A program made the position numbers and the translations under genes. This document shows positions 55,877 to 64,000 of a stretch of DNA of 64,000 nt, in pieces. How positions within the stretch are numbered: the stretch's first letter is position 1; each line of letters starts with the position of its first letter. The DNA is from Acidovorax sp. 69 (GTDB lineage: Bacteria; Pseudomonadota; Gammaproteobacteria; Burkholderiales; Burkholderiaceae_C), in assembly GCF_002797445.1 (NCBI RefSeq), contig NZ_PGEP01000001.1, positions 2,046,501-2,110,500 on the forward strand. Direction: 5' to 3'. The notes beneath the pieces are model-generated. The model was not told the DNA's origin and did no database searches. It saw only the letters and a list, made by a program, of their open reading frames with translations.

Positions 55877-56067
55877 TTGGCCTCCACTGCCTACAACGCG
55901 GGTGAAAAAGCGGTGGAGCGCCATCGCGGCGTTCCCTCCCCTACGCCGAGACCCGCGAATACGTGCGCCGCATTCTGGGTTTTTACCGGTCTGCGAAGCA
56001 TGAACGGCCCGAGGGCAGCGCTGCCGCGCAGGCATCTGCGCGCACAAAAAAACCGCCGGGGCCATGA
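55877..56067 (+). pseudogene. Remnant of a lytic transglycosylase C-terminus
   Basis: From 55877 the frame reads LASTAYNAGEKAVERHRGVP, then a +1 change near 55939 moves the continuation PYAETREYVRRILGFYRS to another frame that ends with TGA at 56065-56067. The two parts together match the C-terminal end of a SLT-type lytic transglycosylase (AYNAGxGAVxRxGGVPPYAETREYVxRVLxFYR pattern). The N-terminal part, including the catalytic Glu region, is missing, so the gene was truncated on the left, where the kinase gene now ends. Confidence 0.75.
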
Positions 56068-56083
56068 GCCACAGGCGGTTTTT
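56048..56083. terminator. Bidirectional terminator at the dnaJ end
   Basis: AAAAACCGCC (56048-56057) / GGCGGTTTTT (56074-56083) flanks an internal GGC / GCC hairpin. It sits 20 bases beyond the dnaJ stop (minus strand) and also marks the end of the transglycosylase remnant. Confidence 0.8.
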
Positions 56084-56102
56084 CCGAGTCAGAACGCCGG
56101 TA

Positions 56103-57248
56103 TCAGCTAAAGAAGTTCTTCAACCGATCCGTCCAGCTCTCGCCGCTGGGCGAGTGGCGGCCACCACCCTTCTTGAGCGAATCTTCCAGCTCTCGCAACA
56201 GCTTGCGCTGGTGTTCGGTGAGCTTGACCGGGGTTTCGACCGCGATGTGGCAGTACAGGTCGCCCGGGTAGCTGGCACGCACGCCTTTGATACCCTTGCC
56301 GCGCAGTCGGAACTGTTTGCCAGCCTGGGTGCCCTCGGGGATGTCGATGGCTGCCTTGCCTGCCAGCGTGGGCACTTCGATTTCGCCACCCAGGGCGGCG
56401 GTGATGAAGCTCACCGGCACCTGGCAGTGCAGGTCGTCGCCATCGCGCTCGAAGATGTCGTGTTTCTTCAGGCGGATCTCGATGTACAGGTCACCCGGTG
56501 GGCCGCCATTGGTGCCCGGCTCGCCGTTGCCGGTGCTGCGGATGCGCATGCCGTCGTCGATGCCCGCAGGGATTTTGACTTCCAGCGTTTTTTGCTTCTT
56601 GAGCTTGCCTTGGCCGGAGCAGGTCGTGCAAGGCTCGGGAATGATCTTGCCCGTGCCACGGCAGTGGGGGCAGGTTTGCTGCACGCTGAAGAAGCCCTGG
56701 CGCATCTGTACGGTGCCGCTGCCTGAGCAGGTCGTGCAGGTCTTGGCGCTGGTACCTGGCTTGGCACCACTGCCGTGGCAGGTGTCGCAGCTTTCCCATG
56801 AAGGGATGCGGATCTGCGCATCCTTGCCCCGAGCCGCTTCTTCGAGCGTGATCTCCATGGCGTAGCTAAGGTCGCTGCCCCGGTACACCTGGCGGCCACC
56901 GGCTCCGCGCCCCCGCCCGCCTTGTTGGCCGAACATGTCGCCGAAGATGTCACCGAATGCCTCGGCAAAGCCGCCAAAGCCTTCCGCACCTGCGCCCCCC
57001 GGGCCCCGCATATTGGGGTCCACCCCGGCATGGCCGTACTGGTCGTAGGCCGCCCGTTTTTGCGCGTCGGAGAGCATCTCGTAGGCCTCCTTGGCCTCTT
57101 TGAATTTCTCTTCGGCAGGCTTGGCCGTATCACCCTGATTGCGGTCAGGGTGGTGCTTCATCGCGAGCTTGCGATAGGCCTTCTTGATTTCTTCGTCCGA
57201 GGCGTTTTTGGGAACACCCAGGATTTCGTAAAAGTCTCGTTTGGACAT
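56103..57248 (-). CDS. dnaJ: Chaperone protein DnaJ
   Basis: 381 residues. The J domain (1-70) has the HPD motif ([14 protein letters not shown]). A Gly/Phe-rich linker ([18 protein letters not shown]) leads to four zinc-binding CxxCxGxG repeats ([32 protein letters not shown]), then the C-terminal client-binding domains. DnaJ delivers unfolded proteins to DnaK and stimulates its ATPase. It is the last gene of grpE-dnaK-dnaJ, with an 86-base gap to dnaK that contains GCCTCAG-CTGAGGC palindromic hairpin (57288-57301). Confidence 0.98.
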   Translation of the reverse strand: MSKRDFYEILGVPKNASDEEIKKAYRKLAMKHHPDRNQGDTAKPAEEKFKEAKEAYEMLSDAQKRAAYDQYGHAGVDPNMRGPGGAGAEGFGGFAEAFGDIFGDMFGQQGGRGRGAGGRQVYRGSDLSYAMEITLEEAARGKDAQIRIPSWESCDTCHGSGAKPGTSAKTCTTCSGSGTVQMRQGFFSVQQTCPHCRGTGKIIPEPCTTCSGQGKLKKQKTLEVKIPAGIDDGMRIRSTGNGEPGTNGGPPGDLYIEIRLKKHDIFERDGDDLHCQVPVSFITAALGGEIEVPTLAGKAAIDIPEGTQAGKQFRLRGKGIKGVRASYPGDLYCHIAVETPVKLTEHQRKLLRELEDSLKKGGGRHSPSGESWTDRLKNFFS

Positions 57249-57334
57249 GGTCTTTTTGAGCCCGGTTGGAACAGTAACGCCGCGCAGGCCTCAGCTGAGG
57301 CATGGCGCGGCGGCTGGGGTCAAGGGGGGCGTGC

Positions 57335-59287
57335 TCAGCCCTTCTTGACTTCCTTCACTTCGGCGTCGACCACGTTGTCGTCGTCCGCAGGCTTGTTGGA
57401 GGATGCAGAGGCCGAAGCACCCGCAGCGTCAGCACCACCGGCAGCCTGGGCGGCTTGTGCTGCCTGGGATTCGGCATACATCTTCTCGCCCAGCTTCTGG
57501 CTGGCAGCCATCAGCGCCGTGGTCTTCTCGTCAATCGCGGCCTTGTCTTCGCCCTTGAGGACTTCTTCCAGTGCCTTCACCGCAGCGGTGATGGCGTCCT
57601 TCTCGCCCGCGTCGAGCTTGTCGCCATGCTCGGTCATGCTCTTGTTCACGCTGTGCACGGCGGCTTCACCCTGGTTGCGAGCTTGCACCAGTTCGAGTTT
57701 CTTCTTGTCGTCAGCGGCGTTCAGCTCGGCATCCTTGACCATCTGCTGGATTTCTTCTTCCGACAGACCGGAGTTGGCCTTGATGGTGATCTTGTTTTCC
57801 TTGCCGGTGCCCTTGTCCTTGGCGCCGACGTGCAGGATGCCGTTGGCGTCGATGTCGAACGACACTTCGATCTGTGGCGTGCCACGGGCTGCGGGTGGAA
57901 TGCCTTCGAGGTTGAACTCGCCCAGCAGCTTGTTGCCGGTGGCCATTTCACGCTCGCCCTGGAAGACCTTGATGGTCACGGCGGGTTGGTTGTCGTCGGC
58001 CGTCGAGAAGGTCTGTGCGAACTTCGTCGGGATGGTCGTGTTCTTGGTGATCATCTTGGTCATGACGCCACCCAGGGTCTCGATGCCCAGCGACAGCGGC
58101 GTCACGTCCAGCAGCAGTACGTCTTTGCGGTCGCCCGACAGCACCTGGCCTTGAATGGCGGCGCCCACGGCCACGGCTTCGTCAGGGTTCACGTCCTTGC
58201 GGGGGTCCTTGCCGAAGAATTCCTTGACCTTCTCTTGCACCTTGGGCATGCGCGTCATGCCACCGACCAGGATCACGTCATGGATGTCGGACACCGACAC
58301 ACCGGCGTCCTTGATCGCCATACGGCAAGGGGCGATGGTGCGCTCGATCAGCTCTTCCACCAGTTGCTCCAGCTTGGCGCGGGTCAGCTTGATGTTCAGG
58401 TGCTTGGGGCCCGAAGCGTCTGCCGTGATGTAGGGCAGGTTGATGTCGGTCGCAGCCGAGTTGGACAGCTCGATCTTGGCCTTTTCAGCGGCTTCCTTTA
58501 GTCGTTGCAGAGCCAGGACGTCCTTGGACAGGTCTACGCCTTGTTCTTTCTTGAACTCGCTGATGATGAAATCGATGATGCGCTGGTCGAAGTCTTCGCC
58601 ACCCAGGAAGGTGTCGCCGTTGGTCGACAGCACTTCAAACTGCTTTTCGCCGTCCACATCAGCGATTTCGATGATGGACACGTCGAACGTTCCGCCACCC
58701 AGGTCATACACGGCGATTTTGCGGTCGCCCTTTTCCTGCTTGTCCAGGCCGAAGGCCAGGGCCGCAGCGGTGGGTTCGTTGATGATGCGCTTGACATCCA
58801 GGCCGGCGATGCGGCCAGCGTCCTTGGTGGCTTGGCGCTGGGCATCGTTGAAGTACGCAGGCACGGTGATGACGGCTTCCGTCACGGGCTCGCCCAGGTA
58901 GTCTTCGGCCGTCTTCTTCATCTTGCGCAGGATGTCGGCAGACACTTGCTGTGCCGACAGCTTGTTGCCGCGCACTTCGATCCAGGCGTCGCCGTTGTCG
59001 GCGGCCACGATCTTGTAGGGCATCAGGTCGATGTCCTTTTGCACTTCTTTTTCAGTGAACTTGCGGCCAATCAGGCGTTTGACGGCGTACAGCGTGTTGC
59101 GCGGGTTGGTCACGGCCTGGCGCTTGGCTGAGGCACCGACGAGGATCTCGCCGTCTTCCTGGTAGGCCACGATGGACGGCGTGGTGCGCGCACCTTCGCT
59201 GTTCTCGATCACGCGCGTGGTGTTGCCTTCCATGATGGACACGCAGCTGTTGGTGGTCCCGAGGTCAATGCCGATGATTCTTCCCAT
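57335..59287 (-). CDS. dnaK: Chaperone protein DnaK (Hsp70)
   Basis: 650 residues. The ATPase domain ([20 protein letters not shown], the [18 protein letters not shown] and [15 protein letters not shown] phosphate motifs) precedes the conserved linker [18 protein letters not shown] and the substrate-binding domain. The acidic end has an EVKEVKKG tail. It binds hydrophobic segments of unfolded proteins. It lies between grpE and dnaJ on the minus strand; the ATG at 59287 follows AGAAAAATC-type purines. Confidence 0.98.
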   Translation of the reverse strand: MGRIIGIDLGTTNSCVSIMEGNTTRVIENSEGARTTPSIVAYQEDGEILVGASAKRQAVTNPRNTLYAVKRLIGRKFTEKEVQKDIDLMPYKIVAADNGDAWIEVRGNKLSAQQVSADILRKMKKTAEDYLGEPVTEAVITVPAYFNDAQRQATKDAGRIAGLDVKRIINEPTAAALAFGLDKQEKGDRKIAVYDLGGGTFDVSIIEIADVDGEKQFEVLSTNGDTFLGGEDFDQRIIDFIISEFKKEQGVDLSKDVLALQRLKEAAEKAKIELSNSAATDINLPYITADASGPKHLNIKLTRAKLEQLVEELIERTIAPCRMAIKDAGVSVSDIHDVILVGGMTRMPKVQEKVKEFFGKDPRKDVNPDEAVAVGAAIQGQVLSGDRKDVLLLDVTPLSLGIETLGGVMTKMITKNTTIPTKFAQTFSTADDNQPAVTIKVFQGEREMATGNKLLGEFNLEGIPPAARGTPQIEVSFDIDANGILHVGAKDKGTGKENKITIKANSGLSEEEIQQMVKDAELNAADDKKKLELVQARNQGEAAVHSVNKSMTEHGDKLDAGEKDAITAAVKALEEVLKGEDKAAIDEKTTALMAASQKLGEKMYAESQAAQAAQAAGGADAAGASASASSNKPADDDNVVDAEVKEVKKG

Positions 59288-59381
59288 GATTTTTCTCCGT
59301 ATGCTTGAATGGTTTGGATGGCTAGTAACTTGTGGATAACTCGTGGTGGTTCAAGTCATCCGTACTGAATTATTTGAAGAC

Positions 59382-59933
59382 TTACTTCGGGGCCGTGACG
59401 GTGACAAGTGCTGGGCGCAGCACGCGGTCGGCGATCACGTAGCCCTTTTGCAGCACAGCCACCACGGTGTTGGCTTCCTGCTCTGCCGGCACAACGCTGA
59501 TAGCCTGGTGCTGGTGCGGGTCGAACTTGGCGCCCGCATCGGGGTTGATGGCCAACACCTTGTTGCGCTCCAGTGCCGATGTCAGCTGACGCAGTGTGGC
59601 GTCGGCGCCTTCGCGCAGTTGCTGGGGCGTCGCCTCCTTGATGGCCAGGGCGGCATCCAGGCTGTCGGCCACGGGCAACAGGCTCTCAGCAAAGCTCTCA
59701 ATACCGAACTTGCGTGCCTTGGACACCTCATCATCGGCGCGGCGGCGGGCGTTTTCTGCTTCGGCCTTGGCGCGCAGAAACTGATCGGCCAGATCGGCGC
59801 TTTTGGCCTTCAGCTCGGCCAGTTCACCCTGCAGGCGTGCCAGCTCGTCGGAGGCGTGGGCAGCCATGGCGGCTTCTACTTCTTCGGGGGCGGGGGCATT
59901 CTGGGAGGTGTTGATTTGGCTTTGATCTGACAT
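59382..59933 (-). CDS. grpE: Nucleotide exchange factor GrpE
   Basis: 183 residues. The long N-terminal helix ([67 protein letters not shown]) and the C-terminal beta domain ([50 protein letters not shown]) are typical. It exchanges ADP on DnaK. It is the first gene of grpE-dnaK-dnaJ; no perfect sigma-32 promoter could be identified in the 59934-60236 gap. Confidence 0.97.
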   Translation of the reverse strand: MSDQSQINTSQNAPAPEEVEAAMAAHASDELARLQGELAELKAKSADLADQFLRAKAEAENARRRADDEVSKARKFGIESFAESLLPVADSLDAALAIKEATPQQLREGADATLRQLTSALERNKVLAINPDAGAKFDPHQHQAISVVPAEQEANTVVAVLQKGYVIADRVLRPALVTVTAPK

Positions 59934-60236
59934 GTCTTGGTCTGAAGGTTAATGAACAGTGCGCGCGGTAGCTGAGGGCGTGCTGCCACAAGTCAAGGTC
60001 TGCACCAGGGATATTGCCGCTTTGGCTCGGAGTCCAGTGCGCTTTGTTGTAGTGCATGTCGGCCCGGTCCCTGTTTTTACAAGGGCGCGAGCCCCGACGA
60101 ATATCTTTTGGAGGGCCTTGGTTGGGTTTGGCACCGCCTAAGTGTACAAGCGGCTTGCCTCGGGCTATAATCGCAGGCTTTCCCTTGCCACACCACTTCT
60201 CGACGCAGTGGGTGGTCTTACCCAAAAGGAGTATGC
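59934..60236. other. Divergent region grpE/rpsF
   Basis: 303 bases without a gene. It contains the rpsF promoter at 60143-60171. On the minus strand CTTGACT around 59990-60000 is a possible -35 for grpE, but a matching sigma-32 -10 is not convincing. Confidence 0.5.
60143..60171 (+). promoter_or_regulatory. Strong sigma-70 promoter of the rpsF operon
   Basis: TGTACA (60143-60148), 17 bases, TATAAT (60166-60171) with a consensus -10 box; the ATG of rpsF follows 66 bases downstream of the -10 end. Typical for a ribosomal protein operon. Confidence 0.75.
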
Positions 60237-60662
60237 ATGCGTCATTACGAAATCATTTTGTTGATCCACCCGGATCAAAGCGAACAAGTTCCAGCCATGC
60301 TGGAGCGCTACAAGGGCATGATCACCGCTGGCGGTGGCAAAGTGCACCGTGTGGAAGATTGGGGCCGCCGCCAACTGGCGTACCTGATCAACAAGCTGGC
60401 CAAGGCCCACTACCTGTGCGTGAACATCGAAGCCGACCAGGCTGTGATGGCTGAGCTGGAGCACGCCTTCAAGTTCAACGACGCCGTGCTGCGCCACCTG
60501 ACGGTTCAGAAGAAGAAGGCCGATGCCGGCCCGTCTTCCATGATGAAGACGGTCGAGCGCGAAGAAGCCCGCAAGGCCAGCCAAGCTGAATATGCAGCTG
60601 CTGGCGGCGAGCGTGGCGAGCGCCCAGATCGCGCCGAGCGTCCAGAGCGCGCTGAGCGCTGA
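60237..60662 (+). CDS. rpsF: 30S ribosomal protein S6
   Basis: 141 residues; S6 of E. coli has about 130. [67 protein letters not shown] is the family core. An extra repetitive tail of [13 protein letters not shown] type (Arg-Ala-Glu-Arg-Pro units) follows residue 115. S6 binds 16S rRNA with S18. It opens rpsF-priB-rpsR-rplI. Confidence 0.97.
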   Translation: MRHYEIILLIHPDQSEQVPAMLERYKGMITAGGGKVHRVEDWGRRQLAYLINKLAKAHYLCVNIEADQAVMAELEHAFKFNDAVLRHLTVQKKKADAGPSSMMKTVEREEARKASQAEYAAAGGERGERPDRAERPERAER

Positions 60663-60676
60663 TCCAGCCCGTTGGA

Positions 60677-60967
60677 GTGGAGAACCGCGTAGTCTTGACT
60701 GCGTGTATCGCTGAGGCTGAGTCCCTGCGCTACACACCTGCTGGATTGCCTGCCCTCACCCTGCGACTCGAACACGAGTCCCAGCAAACTGAGGCAGACC
60801 ATCCCCGGGAAGTCAAGGCAGCCATCAAGGCCATTGCCTTTGGTGCAATGGCTGAGCGTCTGGCGAGGCAGAACATCGGAAGTCTCTGGACTTTCAGTGG
60901 ATTTCTGGCCAACCCGCGCAATGGCAAGACCGCAGTGCTTCACATCCAGGATATTCAACAAAATTAA
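60677..60967 (+). CDS. priB: Primosomal replication protein N
   Basis: 96 residues from a GTG at 60677. The OB fold reads RVVLTACIAEAESLRYTPAGLPALTLRLEHESQQTEADHPREVKAAIKAIAFGAMAERLARQNIGSLWTFSGFLANP. PriB stabilises the PriA-ssDNA primosome for replication restart. It is placed between rpsF and rpsR as in most proteobacteria. No strong ribosome site precedes the GTG, so translation is probably coupled to rpsF. Confidence 0.93.
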   Translation: MENRVVLTACIAEAESLRYTPAGLPALTLRLEHESQQTEADHPREVKAAIKAIAFGAMAERLARQNIGSLWTFSGFLANPRNGKTAVLHIQDIQQN

Positions 60968-60985
60968 TTTTCCAAGGGGTCCGCA

Positions 60986-61267
60986 ATGGCCACGTTCAAG
61001 AAGTTCAACAAAGACAAGCGCCCAAAGCGCAACACCCAGTCCCTGCTGTTCAAGCGCAAGCGCTTTTGCCGCTTCACGGTGACCGGTGTTGAAGAAATCG
61101 ACTACAAAGATGTCGACACGCTGCGTGATTTCATCGCCGAAAACGGCAAGATCATCCCCGCGCGCCTGACTGGCACGCGTGCCATCTTCCAGCGTCAGCT
61201 GAATACCGCCATCAAGCGCGCTCGCTTCCTGGCCCTGGTGCCTTACAGCGACCAGCACAAGATCTAA
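60986..61267 (+). CDS. rpsR: 30S ribosomal protein S18
   Basis: 93 residues. [68 protein letters not shown] is diagnostic of S18, the S6 partner. A short Lys-rich N-terminus ([15 protein letters not shown]) precedes it. AAGGGG lies upstream. Confidence 0.98.
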   Translation: MATFKKFNKDKRPKRNTQSLLFKRKRFCRFTVTGVEEIDYKDVDTLRDFIAENGKIIPARLTGTRAIFQRQLNTAIKRARFLALVPYSDQHKI

Positions 61268-61279
61268 GGAGCACAACCC

Positions 61280-61732
61280 ATGCAAATCATCCTGCTCGAC
61301 AAGGTTGTGAACCTCGGCAACCTTGGTGAAATCGTCAAGGTCAAAGACGGCTACGCCCGCAATTTCCTGATCCCTTCGGGCCGCGCACGCCGCGCCACCG
61401 AATCGGCCAAGGCCGAGTTCGAAGCCAAGCGCGCTGAACTCGAAAAGGCTGCTGCTGCCAAGCTGGCAGAAGCCCAAGCCCAAGGCGAAAAGCTGGCTGG
61501 CACCACCGTCAAGCTGACGCAAAAGGCTGGCGTGGACGGCCGTCTGTTTGGTTCTGTGACCAACCATGACATCGCTGAAGAGCTGAGCAAGCAGGGCTAC
61601 AAGGTTGCCAAGGCTCAAGTTCGCCTGCCCAACGGCCCTATCAAGGTCGTGAGCGAAAGCACCGTGAGCGTCGCTCTGCACACCGACGTGGTGGTGGACG
61701 TGACCGTTTCGGTCTACGGCGAAACGGCCTGA
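61280..61732 (+). CDS. rplI: 50S ribosomal protein L9
   Basis: 150 residues. [44 protein letters not shown] is the N-terminal RNA-binding domain, followed by a long alpha-helical linker and the C-terminal domain ([13 protein letters not shown]). L9 stabilises the L1 stalk region. A terminator follows 21 bases downstream. Confidence 0.98.
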   Translation: MQIILLDKVVNLGNLGEIVKVKDGYARNFLIPSGRARRATESAKAEFEAKRAELEKAAAAKLAEAQAQGEKLAGTTVKLTQKAGVDGRLFGSVTNHDIAEELSKQGYKVAKAQVRLPNGPIKVVSESTVSVALHTDVVVDVTVSVYGETA

Positions 61733-61752
61733 TTCACCTTGGTGATTCAACA

Positions 61753-61776
61753 AAAAGCCGCCCTCGGGCGGCTTTT
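61753..61776 (+). terminator. Terminator after rplI
   Basis: GCCGCC / GGCGGC stem with loop CTCG (61757-61772), flanked by AAAAA on the left and TTTT on the right; ends the rpsF operon before dnaB. Confidence 0.88.
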
Positions 61777-61910
61777 GTCTTTGTGTGCACCTGTTTTGTA
61801 CATGATTGCCCACCGGTAATCCACGGATTACCCACAGCTTTATCCCCGTTGCCGCCTGTGCCTGGCAGCGGGCTTGTATTGTTGACTTAGGCCTTGTCCG
61901 GAGAACCTCC

Positions 61911-63331
61911 ATGTCCGCAGTCTTTCCCCCACTGGATGACCATGGTTTCGTTCCGCCCCCGGTGGATCGGGAGATCGCCCAGTTGCGGGTTCCACCCCAC
62001 TCGATCGAGGCCGAGTCCAGCGTGCTGGGGGGCCTGCTGCTGGACAACAATGCCTGGGATCGCGTGGGCGATCTGCTGGTGGAGAGCCACTTTTACCGAC
62101 ACGAGCACCAGATGGTCTATTCGGCCATTGGTGCGCTGATCAACGGCAGCAAGCCGGCTGACGTCATCACGGTGTTCGAGCACCTTCAGAACCAGGGCAA
62201 GGCACAGGAGATGGGGGGCTGGCCTACCTGAACAACCTGGCGCAGTACGTCCCCAGCGCGAGCAATATTCGCCGCTATGCAGAGATCGTGCGCGAGCGCG
62301 CCATCCTGCGCAAACTGGTCACGGCCAGCGATGAAATCTCCACCAATGCGTTCAACCCGCAGGGCAAGACGGTCGAGCGGATCCTGGACGAGGCCGAAGC
62401 CAAGATATTTGCCATTGGCGAAGAGGGCTCGCGCACCAAGCAGGGTTTTCAGTCGCTCGACACTCTGGTGATTGATCTGTTGGACCGGGTGCAGGAGATG
62501 GCGGACAACCCGGTGGACGTGACCGGTGTTCCCACAGGCTTTGCCGACCTGGACCGCATGACGTCCGGCCTGCAGGCAGGCGACATGGTGGTGCTGGCGG
62601 CGCGCCCGTCGATGGGCAAGACCTCGTTCGCGGTGAACATCGCCGAGCATGTGGCTCTCAATGAGGGCTTGCCGGTCGCCATCTTCTCGATGGAAATGGG
62701 CGCCGCCCAGCTGGCGGTGCGTATCGTGGGCTCGATTGGCCGTGTGAACCAGGGTAACCTGCGCACCGGCAAGCTCACAGACGACGAGTGGCCCCGGCTG
62801 ACAGAGGCTATCGAGAAGCTGCGCACCGTCTCGCTGCACATTGATGAAACCCCGGGCCTCACACCCGGCGAGTTGCGCGCCAATGCGCGGCGCCTGGCGC
62901 GCCAGTGCGGCAAGCTGGGTTTGATCGTGGTCGATTACTTACAGCTGATGAGCGGATCGGGCTCGGCGGCCAGCTCGGACAATCGGGCGACCGAACTGGG
63001 TGAAATCTCCCGGGGCTTGAAGATGCTGGCCAAGGAGCTGCAGTGCCCGGTGATTGCGCTGTCTCAGCTCAACCGATCGGTGGAGCAGCGCACCGACAAG
63101 CGCCCCATGATGTCCGACCTGCGCGAATCCGGCGCTATCGAGCAGGATGCCGACATCATCATGTTCATCTACCGTGACGACTACTACAACAAGGACTCCA
63201 AGGAGCCCAATGTTGCCGAGGTCATCATTGGCAAGCAGCGTAACGGGCCGACTGGCACGATCAAGCTGTTCTTCCAGAAGAACCAGACACGCTTCGAGAA
63301 TCTGGCGATGGGCTCGGGCGACGATTTCTAA
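61911..63331 (+). CDS. dnaB: Replicative DNA helicase DnaB, reading frame interrupted at a G6 run
   Basis: ATG at 61911 (MSAVFPPLDDHGFVPPPVDREIAQLRVPPHSIEAESSVLGG) after GGAGAACC. The frame breaks at 62213-62218, where six G read GAG ATG GGG GGC TGG; one more G would restore GGLAYLNNLAQYVPSA in the frame that carries the rest. Domain order is N-terminal dimerisation, linker, RecA-like ATPase with P-loop AARPSMGKTSFAVNIA, Walker B IVVDYLQLM and Arg finger in KQRNGPTG. DnaB unwinds DNA at the fork and is essential, so a sequence error or recoding is more likely than loss. Confidence 0.9.
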
Positions 63332-63335
63332 TGAA

Positions 63336-63376
63336 AATAGCTACTAGCGCTTATCGAATAAGCGCTAGTAGCTATT
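63336..63376. repeat. Best-preserved copy of the AGCGCT-core palindrome
   Basis: AATAGCTACTAGCGCTTAT (63336-63354), CGA, then its exact reverse complement (63358-63376): 19-bp perfect arms, starting five bases after the dnaB stop. It is a potential RNA hairpin of high stability and the best reference for the family. Confidence 0.88.
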
Positions 63377-63447
63377 AAATTTATAGCAATTGTATGAAGG
63401 CGTTGTCCGGCGTCTGTGTCTTCGCTGTCACCGTGTGCTGACCGTTG

Positions 63448-63837
63448 TTATGACTGCTTCAGCACCCACACCAGCAAGCCCACGCATCCCGCAGTCAGAA
63501 CGCCTGCGATGACCGTGAGCCGTTGGTGGCTTTTGCGCAGCAGTTCTACCTCCTGCACGACCTGGGCATTCTGTTCAGCCAGGGACTGGATCAGCACGGC
63601 CGACTCCTGTTGCTCCTGTTCAAGCCGTGCGACACGGTCACGCAAATGCCGCAGTTGCACGGCGATGGGAGTGGCGGATTCGCCGCCGGGCCCGTCCAGT
63701 GCACTTGCCTCCGCTTCTGCGTTGCCTTTTTGGGTGGTGCCCAACAGCTTCTTGGCTGCCTGCAGGATCTGGGGCGTCGCCTCGATGACGTCGCCCCAGG
63801 GCACCAGTTTTAGCGCAGCGACCCAGCCTGCAGCCAA
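63448..63837 (-). CDS. Coiled-coil protein with C-terminal membrane helix
   Basis: 129 residues from a TTG at 63837, one base after the PhoH-like stop and with GAGG nine bases upstream. Initial GWVAALKLVPWGDVIEATPQILQAAKKLLGTT is a conserved helix, followed by a coiled coil (LRHLRDRVARLEQEQQESAVLIQSLAEQNAQVVQEVELLRKS) and a membrane helix (VIAGVLTAGCVGLLVWVL). It is a small inner-membrane protein of unknown function, probably coupled to the PhoH-like gene. An upstream ATG-started frame would overlap that gene in full and is rejected. Confidence 0.7.
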   Translation of the reverse strand: MAAGWVAALKLVPWGDVIEATPQILQAAKKLLGTTQKGNAEAEASALDGPGGESATPIAVQLRHLRDRVARLEQEQQESAVLIQSLAEQNAQVVQEVELLRKSHQRLTVIAGVLTAGCVGLLVWVLKQS

Positions 63838-63838
63838 C

Positions 63839-64000
63839 TCAGAGCACCTCGCTGGCGAAATCTGCCAGGCGTGAACGTTCGCCCCGCGCCAGCGTGATGT
63901 GCCCGCTGTGTGGCCAGCCCTTGAAACGATCCACCGCATAGGTCAGGCCCGATGAGCCTTCGGTGAGATACGGTGTGTCGATCTGCGCCAAGTTGCCCAT
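63839..64000 (-). CDS. PhoH-family protein, C-terminal fragment
   Basis: 54 residues visible, extending past the window edge at 64000. MGNLAQIDTPYLTEGSSGLTYAVDRFKGWPHSGHITLARGERSRLADFASEVL is the C-terminal end of the long PIN-PhoH type (YlaK-like) protein, an NTPase-nuclease-like family of unclear function. The stop TCA at 63839-63841 (TGA on minus) leads into the coiled-coil gene by one base. Confidence 0.82.
   Translation of the reverse strand: MGNLAQIDTPYLTEGSSGLTYAVDRFKGWPHSGHITLARGERSRLADFASEVL

Noticed and set aside
59980..60020. Sigma-32 heat-shock promoter for grpE
   Set aside because: A CTTGACT-like -35 is present on the minus strand, but no CCCCAT-type -10 is at the right distance, so it is not listed as a feature.
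61806..62231. Separate small gene ahead of dnaB
   Set aside because: The frame from 61911 is the DnaB N-terminus and continues in the next frame after the G6 run; the part before 61911 is noncoding.

Overview
The window looks like a GC-rich betaproteobacterial chromosome of the family Comamonadaceae, most likely Acidovorax or a close relative. This is an inference from protein sequence character, from gene order (nusA-infB-rbfA-truB-typA; thrS-infC-rpmI-rplT-pheST-ihfA-merR; grpE-dnaK-dnaJ; rpsF-priB-rpsR-rplI-dnaB) and from a family of short palindromes built around an AGCGCT core. Most of the window is conserved housekeeping DNA with small accessory insertions.

Layout. 1-6630: translation genes (nusA end, infB, rbfA, truB, typA). 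6809-8775: a drug/metabolite transporter and a 3-hydroxyisobutyryl-CoA hydrolase-like enzyme. 8828-13045: an ECF sigma/anti-sigma/lipoprotein operon, smpB, ratA-rnfH and a DUF4124 protein. 13352-17267: guaB and guaA, separated by a Phd/VapC-type toxin-antitoxin pair. 17452-26811: a DUF6352-like protein, putA with a divergent Lrp-type regulator, rlmD, small envelope proteins, a Bax-inhibitor-1 protein and a GlcG/HbpS-like protein. 27164-34288: an iron block (hemP, exbD, exbB, tonB, bfd, a hydroxy-acid dehydrogenase, piuC, a Fiu-type receptor) with three Fur-box-like sites. 34376-38651: a SWIB protein, rraA, a transporter, a gamma-glutamylcyclotransferase-like protein and aceA. 38795-46904: the thrS to merR operon. 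46934-48284: tRNA-Pro followed by a small accessory patch. 48619-55851: nitrite assimilation (nirB, nirD, an ANTAR regulator, a nitrite transporter, a PP2C-kinase fusion), ending at the decayed tail of a lytic transglycosylase. 56103-59933: dnaJ-dnaK-grpE. 60237-64000: rpsF-priB-rpsR-rplI, dnaB with a frame break, a coiled-coil membrane protein and the end of a PhoH-like gene.

The main regulatory discoveries are RNA leaders. Upstream of thrS there is a 13-codon reading frame with four threonine codons. It is followed by mutually exclusive pairings and a clean intrinsic terminator, which is the layout of classical transcription attenuation. Upstream of the nitrite transporter, directly after a NasR-like ANTAR gene, a leader carries a hairpin with an A1/G4 hexaloop that overlaps the 5' arm of a terminator, followed by a hairpin that covers the ribosome binding site. 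Other points of note are an infC gene with an AUC start, a 13-bp perfect inverted repeat upstream of aceA, a frameshift in essential dnaB at a G6 run, and about ten related short palindromes, of which three lie in frame inside conserved genes.
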